Assembly (NCBI GenBank): GCA_020026275.1
Contig: JAHHQQ010000001.1
Span: forward strand, 62,001-126,000
Length of the DNA: 64,000 bases
Source of the DNA: Bacteroidales bacterium
Lineage (GTDB): Bacteria; Bacteroidota; Bacteroidia; Bacteroidales; UBA932
Reading direction: 5' to 3'
In this document: in pieces, positions 1 to 7,600 of the stretch
How the letters are laid out: the number at the start of each line of letters is the position of its first letter
Numbering within the stretch: position 1 is the stretch's first letter
Notes under the pieces: model-generated
Told to the model about the DNA's origin: nothing
What the model saw: only the letters and a program-made list of their open reading frames with translations
Databases searched by the model: none
Program-made: the position numbers and the translations under genes

Positions 1-290
1 CAGAGGGAGAAAAACTGACAGAAGTCCAGCCGGCAATCATCAATGCCGATAGTTTTTCCGGGCAACTGGCTGAAGGGAAAGTGCTCTTCATCGGAGATGG
101 TGCAGAAAAATGCAAAAATGTCCTGACCCATCAGAATGCCCGTTTCTGCCAATGTCACCCCAAGGCATCCGGGCTTCTTCATCCGGCTCTCAAGGCATTT
201 GCAGAAAAGGATTTCAAGGACATTGCCTACTTTGAACCTTTATATGTGAAAGAATTTGTCGCTACCGTCAGCAAGAAGAAACTCTTTTAG
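1..290 (+). CDS. tsaB: tRNA threonylcarbamoyladenosine biosynthesis protein TsaB, C-terminal part
   Basis: Partial gene entering from the left edge; its reading frame begins at base 3 and about 95 codons remain. TsaB is the inactive-homologue partner of TsaD in the complex that adds threonylcarbamoyl to A37 of ANN-decoding tRNAs. The visible end matches the family: a strand reading KVLFIGDGAEK, a CHPKASGL helix start, and the closing AYFEPLYVKEFVAT motif typical of Bacteroidota TsaB. The N-terminal half lies outside the window. It ends 22 bases before the inverted repeat of an IS element, so any downstream partner or terminator has been displaced. Confidence 0.85.
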   Translation, partial: EGEKLTEVQPAIINADSFSGQLAEGKVLFIGDGAEKCKNVLTHQNARFCQCHPKASGLLHPALKAFAEKDFKDIAYFEPLYVKEFVATVSKKKLF

Positions 291-312
291 AATCGGAATT
301 CAATAAAATAAA

Positions 313-362
313 GAAGAGGCCGGGTCAAAAGTAATATGTGATATGCCCCCCAAAAGTTGGAC
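313..362 (+). repeat. Left terminal inverted repeat of the IS element
   Basis: Read outward to inward, this end begins GAAGAGG, then GTCAAAAGT, ATATG, CCCC and AAAGTTGGAC. The other end, read on the minus strand, has GAAGAGGG, CTCAAAAGT, ATATG, CCCC and AAAGTTAGAC in the same order. The arms differ by scattered substitutions and about two bases of length. Confidence 0.75.
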
Positions 363-364
363 GG

Positions 365-973
365 TTAATATTGATTAAGAGGCCTTCTCAGATTGAACAA
401 AGCTCGGTATTGTACCGGGCTTTTTCCATTCAGCCTCAGTCTGATTCTATCGTTATTGTAGTACTTGATGTATTTCACCGTTTTACATATACAGAATCGG
501 TGAAAGATAGATCTTCCTGTCTTTGATCTTCACTTCCGTGACATCAGTCGTCCATTTCTGTTCCGGTGCTGTTGTAGAGAAGTCCCGGTCCAATACATTA
601 GGGGCAATCTTACCTATTTCACCTTTATAGGAACGATACTTCAGTCTCCTTCTCTTGGCCCTCAGATCCATCTGATTCATCAGTTTCTGGACAGTCTTGT
701 GATTGACCGCCAGGCCTTCATTCCTCAGCTGCATGGTGATGCGCCTGTATCCGTAACGTTTATGATGTTGGGTGTATATTTTGCCGATACGTTCACGCAA
801 CTCATCATGGCCGTCACTGGTTCCAAGACGTTTTTCGTGATAATAGTAGGTAGAACGAGCCATCCCCTTGAGTTCAAGAAGGATCTCAAGGTCGTGTTTC
901 TGCCTTAGTTCTTGGATGGCTTCCGCCCAATCTCGCGTAGTCGGGCATCTCTTGCTTCGACTAAGGCTTTCAC
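365..973 (-). pseudogene. IS3-family transposase OrfB, internally deleted
   Basis: Catalytic (DDE) half of the transposase, made in intact elements as an OrfAB fusion by -1 frameshifting. The N-terminal part is readable from the frameshift site, through the HTH_21-type segment (KRYGYRRIT) to the first catalytic Asp in WTTDVTE. It stops at 483-485, where a TAA stands at the place expected for a Tyr codon (ILYM, stop, NGEI). About 37 codons of the normal C-terminus follow in another frame (YYNNDRIRLRLNGKSP, ending NLRRPLNQY). The part with the second Asp and the Glu, roughly 100 residues judged from the usual family length, is absent, so no active transposase can be made. Confidence 0.85.
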
Positions 974-1432
974 TTTTTTTAACAGATCATTTTCTGCTCT
1001 GAGTCTGGCGTTCTCATATTGGAGCTTTTCCAGCTCTGTCTGTGGCTCTTTCTTCTTAGGTCTTCCCATATCTTTCGGTGGTCGCCCTCTTCGTTTTTGA
1101 ACATATAATGCTGCATATCCTTGTTCCTGAGCTGTTCTTGACCAGGCTTTTATTCGAGACTCAGAAACATTGTATTTCAAGGATATCTCCACCAAAGATA
1201 GATGATTTTCCAGATAATCACGTACAATTTTCTCTTTTAAAGCACCGTCTGCACGGATATTAGTTTTCCGAACCAATGCTTCTTTGCCTTTTTCCTGATA
1301 TAGAATCCATAGACGATTTAAACGATTCCCGCTGATTCCATATTTGATATGGATTGAATTAATTGACAAACCATTCTCCAGTAGATGCATATACTTGAGA
1401 AGGTCATAAAAATTGTGTTGCTTTCTTGGCAT
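905..1432 (-). CDS. IS3-family OrfA, helix-turn-helix DNA-binding protein
   Basis: Intact 175-residue first frame of the IS element. It has two helix-turn-helix repeats (about residues 10-60 and 65-110), a basic linker (KRRGRPPKDMGRPKKK), and a C-terminal leucine-zipper-like helix (ELEKLQYENARLRAENDLL), which is the IS150-group OrfA architecture. The protein would bind the terminal repeats. Alone it typically does not transpose DNA and can act as an inhibitor of transposition (family knowledge). The start codon lies just after a strong hairpin. The A7 run in the Leu-Leu-Lys-Lys codons is the expected -1 frameshift site. Confidence 0.85.
   Translation of the reverse strand: MPRKQHNFYDLLKYMHLLENGLSINSIHIKYGISGNRLNRLWILYQEKGKEALVRKTNIRADGALKEKIVRDYLENHLSLVEISLKYNVSESRIKAWSRTAQEQGYAALYVQKRRGRPPKDMGRPKKKEPQTELEKLQYENARLRAENDLLKKVKALVEARDARLREIGRKPSKN
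974..980 (-). other. Candidate -1 ribosomal frameshift site (A7) of the IS element
   Basis: On the minus strand, seven A residues sit in the orfA frame as A-AAA-AAA-G. Slipping back one base opens a frame that reads SESLSRSKR, runs through DWAEAIQELRQKH, and continues into the OrfB segment MARSTYYYH without a stop. This matches the known programmed frameshift of IS3-family elements. Confidence 0.7.
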
Positions 1433-1437
1433 AACAA

Positions 1438-1471
1438 AACCCCGAAAGTTTTTTGTCTAACTTTCGGGGTT
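1438..1471 (-). promoter_or_regulatory. 13-bp perfect hairpin directly upstream of IS orfA
   Basis: The arms AACCCCGAAAGTT and AACTTTCGGGGTT are perfectly complementary, separated by 8 bases. On the minus strand the stem ends in GGGGTTTTGTT immediately before the orfA ATG, the shape of an intrinsic terminator. It would block transcription entering from outside, or hide the start codon in read-through mRNA. Confidence 0.65.
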
Positions 1472-1502
1472 CAGTTCATATGACTTTTGAGTCACCCTCT
1501 TC
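1455..1502 (-). repeat. Right terminal inverted repeat of the IS element
   Basis: This is the partner of the repeat at 313-362. It lies on the promoter side of orfA, and its inner part overlaps the distal arm of the hairpin at 1438-1471. Confidence 0.75.
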
Positions 1503-1525
1503 ATTATTTGTCCATACCAGAATAT

Positions 1526-2680
1526 CTATTTCAATTTACTGTCCAGAAAACGCCTCAAAGAAGCTTCGTCCTTAATACTGCTGTCAGAAGAAAGAACCCC
1601 ATCCACAATCAGGAAAGAAACCGGAATGCGATTGACAGCATAAGCAGCCAATGCAGATGAAGCAGTACCCAGCCCATCGCAGACATTAATCCAGTTCTGG
1701 TGCTGATTCTTCACGACAGATGCCCATTTAGCCTTGTCAGTATCCACACAAACAGCATAGATTTCAAATCCTCTTGAATGATATTTTTCATAGAGAGGTT
1801 TGATCACATCGGCATTGAATAGATTGAGTTCTGGAGCAGTTCCCCAGAAATAAAGCATGACTACCTTGGCATCCACATCCGACAATTTGATGTGCTTTCC
1901 ATTAATGTCCGGCATCTCCAAATCAATGAAACCGACATTCTCCGCATTCTGGATCTTACTGTTGATTTCCATATAGCTGGTTCTCTTCGCGGCTTCGTCA
2001 GCCAACGCCTTGACATATCTAGATTTAGGATAGACCTCCTTCAGAGAATCTGAAATGCTTTTGAAATGAAGAGCATCTGTCAATTGGGAAAAGACAGGCA
2101 TATTTCCACCAATGTTCTGATAAAGGACATTGACAGAAGTCAAGGAATGTGAATTAGCAAGAATATACTGAACGCAGCTGCGGTAATATTTTACATATTC
2201 TCTGGAAATCTCCTGCCGGATAGCTCCAGCCTCTTCGCTATCTTCCTTCACCTTGGCAAGACGGCGAGCCTTTTCTCCAAGGCTGGACATGAATGCAGAT
2301 TCTTTCCGTACGACTTCCACCATTTTCTCAGATTCCGGAGAGCCGTTCACACTATAGTTTCCGAGCGTATCGGAAACCACCTTGCACGTTTCTCCTTCCT
2401 GCAAGATAAGAGAGGCAATCTGCTGATTGTTGTGATAGAGATATACGAACTCTGGATCTCCCTCTTCCACCTTCATCTTATAAGTATATTTTCCTAAAGA
2501 ATTGGTCTTTACCGTATCCAAAGTACTGAAGCGGTTCACATTGAGACGAGCTACCACCACATCTGTATCTGCGGCACCTTCCAAAATACCCTCAATTTTG
2601 ACACCTTGGGAACAAGAAGCAAGACAGGCCACCATTGACAAAGTGGCTCCCCAAGAAATAAATCTTCTACAGTTTTTCAT
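1526..2680 (-). CDS. Lipoprotein with DUF4369-like and thioredoxin-fold (TlpA/AhpC-like) domains, no CxxC
   Basis: 384 residues. The chosen ATG gives an SPII signal (MKNCRRFISW, then LASC with Cys23); a longer frame upstream overlaps the HIT gene and has no signal. Residues about 25-130 resemble the DUF4369 domain common on Bacteroidota thiol-disulfide lipoproteins. Residues about 250-384 form a TlpA-like thioredoxin fold (DLEMPDINGKHIKLSDV, VVMLYFWGT, then a cis-Pro segment NRIPVSFL). Where the family has WCxxC this protein has FWGTAPELN, with no cysteine, so it is probably not redox active. It is last in the greA-HIT-lipoprotein operon and its start overlaps the HIT gene end. The specific role is unknown. 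Confidence 0.8.
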   Translation of the reverse strand: MKNCRRFISWGATLSMVACLASCSQGVKIEGILEGAADTDVVVARLNVNRFSTLDTVKTNSLGKYTYKMKVEEGDPEFVYLYHNNQQIASLILQEGETCKVVSDTLGNYSVNGSPESEKMVEVVRKESAFMSSLGEKARRLAKVKEDSEEAGAIRQEISREYVKYYRSCVQYILANSHSLTSVNVLYQNIGGNMPVFSQLTDALHFKSISDSLKEVYPKSRYVKALADEAAKRTSYMEINSKIQNAENVGFIDLEMPDINGKHIKLSDVDAKVVMLYFWGTAPELNLFNADVIKPLYEKYHSRGFEIYAVCVDTDKAKWASVVKNQHQNWINVCDGLGTASSALAAYAVNRIPVSFLIVDGVLSSDSSIKDEASLRRFLDSKLK

Positions 2681-3071
2681 ATTCTGCAAGTATTGAATCA
2701 GCAATCTGTTTGAACCTTTCTGGAGAAAGTTCGAGGTGTTCTTTTCTGAAATCCAAATCCGACTCTGTCTGCAATGGAACCAGATGGATATGCGTATGAG
2801 GCACTTCCATACCCAAAACAGCGACACCGATCCTCTTGCAAGGAATGGCTTTCTTCATTGCAATGGCGACTTTCCGGGCAAATGCAGTCAGTCCCATGTA
2901 TGTTTCCTCATCCAGATGGAAGATATAATCCTCCTCAACATCCTTCGGGATGACCAGAGTATGTCCTTCCGCAAGTGGGCTTATATCCAGAAAAGCATAG
3001 AAATGGTCATTCTCCGCCACCTTCCAGGAAGGAATCTCCCCTTTGGCGATTTTAGTGAAAATGGTTGCCAT
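2667..3071 (-). CDS. HIT family nucleotide hydrolase
   Basis: 134 residues, the full length of a bacterial HIT (HinT-like) protein. The signature HTHIHLVPL places the three histidines at residues 92, 94 and 96; the last two flank the catalytic step in nucleoside phosphoramidate or dinucleotide hydrolysis. The N-terminal half has the usual FxKIxxGEIPSxKV pattern and the strand FYAFLDISPLAEGHTLVIPK. It starts 11 bases after greA ends on the same strand, a pairing often seen in Bacteroidota. The physiological substrate cannot be told from sequence. Confidence 0.9.
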   Translation of the reverse strand: MATIFTKIAKGEIPSWKVAENDHFYAFLDISPLAEGHTLVIPKDVEEDYIFHLDEETYMGLTAFARKVAIAMKKAIPCKRIGVAVLGMEVPHTHIHLVPLQTESDLDFRKEHLELSPERFKQIADSILAEYEKL

Positions 3072-3082
3072 AATCCGTCCGA

Positions 3083-3553
3083 TTAGAGAGTAATGTCCAC
3101 AATCTTGAGTTTCATCACACCTGAAGGCACATGAGCTTCCACTATTTCCCCCTTGCCATGACCGATCAGAGCCTTTGCAATAGGAGTGGTTGCAGCCAAT
3201 TTTCCAGCAGAGAAATCAGCCTCCGCTTCACCGACAATAGTAAATTCCATCATCATCTTGGCGGTCAGATTCTCCACTTTCACCTTGTTCATCATCTGCA
3301 CCTTATCAGTTCCGATCTGGGATTCATCAATTACCTTTGCATTTGCCACCAGATTCTTCAATTTGGCAATCTTCAACTCCAACAATGCCTGGGCCTCTCT
3401 TGCCGCATCATATTCTGCATTCTCTGACAGGTCGCCCTTCTCTCTTGCCTCTGCGATAGCTGCAGAAATAACAGGACGCTGTGCCAAAGAGTCTTCAAGA
3501 TCTTTCTTCAATTTTTCTAGACCTTCTTGGGTCATATAATGAGATTCAGCCAT
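3083..3553 (-). CDS. greA: Transcription elongation factor GreA
   Basis: 156 residues, the normal GreA size. The N-terminal coiled coil (about 1-75) carries the acidic tip EKGDLSENAEYDAAREAQ, whose Asp/Glu residues enter the RNA polymerase secondary channel to stimulate cleavage of backtracked RNA. The C-terminal FKBP-like domain follows (about 80-156), with the family motif TPIAKALIGHGKGE. It is first gene of an operon with the HIT protein and the lipoprotein. The 186 bases upstream separate it from ribF and hold a hairpin; no full consensus promoter was found there. Confidence 0.95.
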   Translation of the reverse strand: MAESHYMTQEGLEKLKKDLEDSLAQRPVISAAIAEAREKGDLSENAEYDAAREAQALLELKIAKLKNLVANAKVIDESQIGTDKVQMMNKVKVENLTAKMMMEFTIVGEAEADFSAGKLAATTPIAKALIGHGKGEIVEAHVPSGVMKLKIVDITL

Positions 3554-3624
3554 AATACTATTAATTGAAATTTAACAACAAAAACGTAAAAAAACTGGCT
3601 AACAGGTCCTTCTTCCATATTCAA

Positions 3625-3654
3625 AGAACCCGCTCGGTTTACGAGACGGGTTCT
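3625..3654 (-). terminator. Hairpin downstream of ribF, probable terminator
   Basis: The arms AGAACCCG+CTCG and CGAG+CGGGTTCT pair over 12 bp with one bulged A and a short loop. It lies between ribF and greA. The U-rich tail is weak, so termination is less certain than for the other hairpins in the window. Confidence 0.5.
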
Positions 3655-3739
3655 GAAAATATATTCTGGACAACTTATTAGTCATCTATAAATTTTCAAC
3701 AAATACAAATATAGGAAAATTTATATTAAAAAAAGGTTT

Positions 3740-4645
3740 TCAAAAACGATTTAGAGATTCTTCCTGCAAAATACCCAGACAAGCCTCCCTATCCTTCGCC
3801 AATTGCATCCTCAGCATATTGATGTCACCGAATTTCTGCTCTCCTCTGATTTTCCTGAGAAATCTTATCTTTATGTCCAATCCGTAAATATCCTCCGCAA
3901 AATCAAAAATGTTGGTTTCAATGGTAAGCACCATTCCGGAACTGACAGTCGGCCGGTAACCAATATTGCACATACCGTACGAATGTTGTCCCACCACATC
4001 TACCCCCACCAAATAAACCCCTCTTTCAGGAAGAAGTTTCAATGGTTCATACAACTGCATGTTGGCTGTTGGAAAACCAATGGATCGACCAATCCGATTG
4101 CCTGACACGACCACTCCATAAAGTTCATAAGGATGTCCTAGCATTTCCGCCGCCAGAACCATGTCTCCAGAAGAAATGACCTTACGAATTTTAGTCGAAC
4201 TGACAATGACACCGTTCGGTGCAGGAAATTCCTTTACCATAATCGCTTCCAATCCTAGAGACTCTGCAATGACGGCTACCTTGTCCGGCCCCTTGAAATC
4301 AGATCCTAACCGATTGTCATATCCCAACAATATGGATTTCCCAGAAAAACGGGAGATAATATATTGCCTGAGATATTCTTCGGCCGTCAGTCTGCTGAAT
4401 TCTTTTGTGAACGGAAGTACAATCACCTCGTCCACGCCCAATTCATATAACAGTTCCTTCTTTTCATCAAGGGATGTCAATAGACGCAAGGTCCTGGCTC
4501 CATCCTGCAGGACAGTACGCGGATGCGGCCAGAAAGTGACGACCGCACTATGGTCATTCCGTTCCCTGGCGGCTTGGACCAACTGCTCTATCACATGACG
4601 GTGTCCAAGATGGACACCGTCAAAAAAACCCGTGGCTATAACCAT
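3740..4645 (-). CDS. ribF: Bifunctional riboflavin kinase / FAD synthetase
   Basis: 301 residues. It converts riboflavin to FMN and then FAD. The N-terminal FMN adenylyltransferase domain opens with GFFDGVHLGH (nucleotide-binding HxGH) and later has VIVSSTKIRK, the ISSTxIR family motif. The C-terminal riboflavin kinase domain (from about residue 170) has GRSIGFPTANM. The ATG at 4645 is preferred because it puts the first strand at the protein start and overlaps the upstream gene by only 10 bases. A start at 4699 would add 18 residues and overlap the upstream gene by 64 bases. It is the last gene after the glycogen genes, probably by read-through. Confidence 0.92.
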   Translation of the reverse strand: MVIATGFFDGVHLGHRHVIEQLVQAARERNDHSAVVTFWPHPRTVLQDGARTLRLLTSLDEKKELLYELGVDEVIVLPFTKEFSRLTAEEYLRQYIISRFSGKSILLGYDNRLGSDFKGPDKVAVIAESLGLEAIMVKEFPAPNGVIVSSTKIRKVISSGDMVLAAEMLGHPYELYGVVVSGNRIGRSIGFPTANMQLYEPLKLLPERGVYLVGVDVVGQHSYGMCNIGYRPTVSSGMVLTIETNIFDFAEDIYGLDIKIRFLRKIRGEQKFGDINMLRMQLAKDREACLGILQEESLNRF

Positions 4646-7600
4646 CTGACCAGTCCGAAATCTTGTCTGTGAGGCAGCTTGGAATTCTTGGCATAGCATC
4701 TTGTCGCCACCTGGTACATACCTGTACGCTGAGGCAAGATAGCTGCCTGATATTTGGCAATGCCATCCTTGAATTCAACAACCTCCAATTCGGTGCTGTC
4801 CTGGATATGGAGTTTTCCCTTCACATCCTGAGTCGCAAACAACATCTCCACGCCTACATCTTCTGGAAGAAGATTGCCCAAATTGAGGACGACTTCTGCA
4901 CGGAGAGAATTCTCTGTTGTCAAATTATAGGAAGAATCCGGCTGAGTATAGGACAGGACCTCAATAGAAGGCCATGCCTTCTCCACTTTCCACTTCCACT
5001 CTGCGATAGATCTCGCTTCCTTGTAATCATCTGCGACCAGTTTCTCATATCTTTCCGCCTGTGGGACATAATACTGGTTCACATAGTCGGTCAACATCCT
5101 GTTGGTAGTGAAGTTGCATGCCACCTGGGCAATTGTATTCTTCACCGTCCGGATCCAACCTGCAGAACGGCCAGTGTTGCTGTCTATATCATAATAAAGT
5201 GGAGCTATCTCGTTTTCAATGGTTGCATAGATGGTAGCCGCATCCAGTTCATTCTGATAATTCTGGTCGTCATAGGTTCTTTCCTGAGCAAGAGCCCAAC
5301 CAGCTCCTGGCTTGTATCCTTCCACCCACCATCCATCAAGAACAGAAAAATGCATGACACCATTCATGGCCGCCTTTTCTCCAGAAGTTCCAGATGCTTC
5401 CTGAGGTCTGGTCGGATTGTTCATCCACACATCCACACCCTGAACCATTCTCTTGGCCAAACTGATGTCATATCCCGGAACAAAGACAATCTTGCCCAAG
5501 AAACGATCCTGCTTAGAAATATCTACAATTCTTTTGATGAGGTCCTGACCTGCCTTGTCTGCAGGATGAGCTTTTCCTGCAAAAATGAATTGCACCGGTC
5601 TTTCAGGATTGTTGATGATAGCATCCAGTTTGTCTAAATCACTGAAGAGAAGAGTGGCTCTCTTGTACGTTGCAAAACGACGGGCGAAGCCAATAGTGAG
5701 AACATCTTCACGGAGAGTCTCCCTGATACGGACAATCTGGCTTGGAGAATAATGACTGCCCAACTGAGGATTGGAGAGGCGCTCATTGATAATCTTAAAC
5801 AGCAATTTCTTCAATGACTTTCTGGTACTCCAAATAAGATCATCACTTACCTTGTAGATTCCTTCAAAACACTTCTTGTCATAATGATGGGTCTGGAATT
5901 CAGGTCCGAACACTTGAGCATGGATTTCTTTCCATGCCTTGGCTGTCCATGTCGGATAATGAACACCATTGGTGACATAACTTACATGCAGCTCCTCTGG
6001 AAGATAACCTGGATACATCGGTGAGAAGATATCCTGGCTGACCTTTCCATGCAGCATGGAAACGCCATTGACATTTTGCGAAATATTGGCAGCCAGATTA
6101 CTCATGGAGAATTGCTCATTCTGATTGCCGCCATCCAATTTACCGAGTCCCATCAAAGTTTCCCAATCGATCTTAAGTCTTCTAGGATAATCTCCGATGT
6201 ACTTTCTGAGAAGCCCCTCTTCGAAGGCATCGTGACCTGCAGGAACTGGCGTATGAGTTGTAAACAACGAAGATGCCCTGACCACCTCCAATGCTTCGGA
6301 GAAGGACAAATTCTCATTCTGGACATATTCGCAAAGTCTTTCCAGACCGATGAATGCGGCATGTCCCTCATTACAATGATATACCTGCGGGTTGATGCCC
6401 AATTTTCTGAGAGCCCTGATACCGCCTATTCCTAACAGGAGTTCCTGTTTCAGACGGTTCTCCCAGTCTCCGCCATAGAGGTGATGTGTAATTTGCCTGT
6501 CCTCTGGAATGTTAGCCTCATAATCAGTGTCCAGGAGATACAGGTCTGTTCTGCCCACAGCCACTTTCCAGATTCTGGCTGTCACATTTCTGCCAGGGAA
6601 TGCAATACTGGTCGTCAACCACTCACCATTTTCATCATAAACTGGAGCGATTGGCAATCTCATGAAATCCTGTGCATCATAATCTGCCACCTGATCCCCC
6701 TGAGCAGACAATACCTGATTGAAATAACCATATCTATAAAGGAAGCCGACAGCACAAAGATTCACATTCATGTCGCTGGTCTCCTTCAAATAATCACCTG
6801 CGAGAATTCCGAGACCTCCTGAATAGATCTTCAAAGATGTATCCAAACCGTATTCCATGCAAAAATATGCAATGGATGGATCTTTTCTCTCGGATTTGGC
6901 GGCCATATAATCATTGAAATCGGCCATCACATCTGCCAATTTCGCAAGAAAAGCCTCATCCTGTGCCAGCGCATTGAATTTCTTGATGCTTACCCTATCC
7001 AGCACCTCCATCGGATTATGAGAAGAGGCATGCCAGATTTCCGGATCAATGTCTTTGAAAAGAGCCTTTGCCTTTTCATTCCAGCACCACCACAGATTCT
7101 TGGAGAGAACATCCAGTCCGGCCAATGCCTCAGGAAGACCTCTTGTCACCATGACACTCTTCCATGATGGTGAATTGATTGTTATTTTTTCAAATTTCAT
7201 TTCTTTGTTCAATATAATGTTAGGGAAGCTACCCTTCTCTGCTATAACCTTATTCAAAGCTATCGAGTAGGCTTCCTGATAATATTCAATCTGATTTTCC
7301 CACAAAGCTATGGAAGCGACATCACGGGCATTTTCCATATATGTCTTGCGTTCTCCGTCATCCAGAGAAGCCATTTCACGAATACGAGCATACACTCCAT
7401 CCACTACTTCTGAGTAATTCACATCGTTCCTGTCGAGCACTACAATGCCAGGATGCTCTTGCTTGTAATGTTGTTTCACCCAAAGTCCGAAACCGGCCAG
7501 AGTAGTTGTCAAAGTAGGTACTCTAAACGCCAAAGCCTCCAATGGAGTATATCCCCATGGTTCATAATATGATGGGAACACAGCCAAATCCATGCCTATA

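Larger units (their letters stand above)
312..1503 (-). mobile_element. Decayed IS3-family (IS150-type) insertion sequence with internal deletion
   Basis: The element is bounded by imperfect inverted repeats, carries an intact orfA, and keeps the two ends of orfB with the middle missing. At about 1.19 kb it is shorter than the 1.4-1.5 kb usual for this group. OrfA has the two helix-turn-helix segments of the IS150 group, and the remaining orfB starts in the -1 frame after a run of seven A (minus strand). It sits between the convergent ends of tsaB and a lipoprotein gene, so it breaks neither. No clear 3-4 bp target duplication is visible, which makes the exact outer ends uncertain by a few bases. 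Confidence 0.85.

Noticed and set aside
338..526. Small open frame across the left IS end
   Set aside because: It is antisense to the conserved C-terminus of the transposase, which explains the bases fully.
1504..1525. Target-site duplication of the IS
   Set aside because: Flanking bases at 306-311 and 1504-1509 do not form a direct repeat of 3-4 bases; similarity at the edges is inverted, not direct.
4663..5637. 324-codon open frame on the plus strand
   Set aside because: Antisense to the phosphorylase half of the fusion; no family features.
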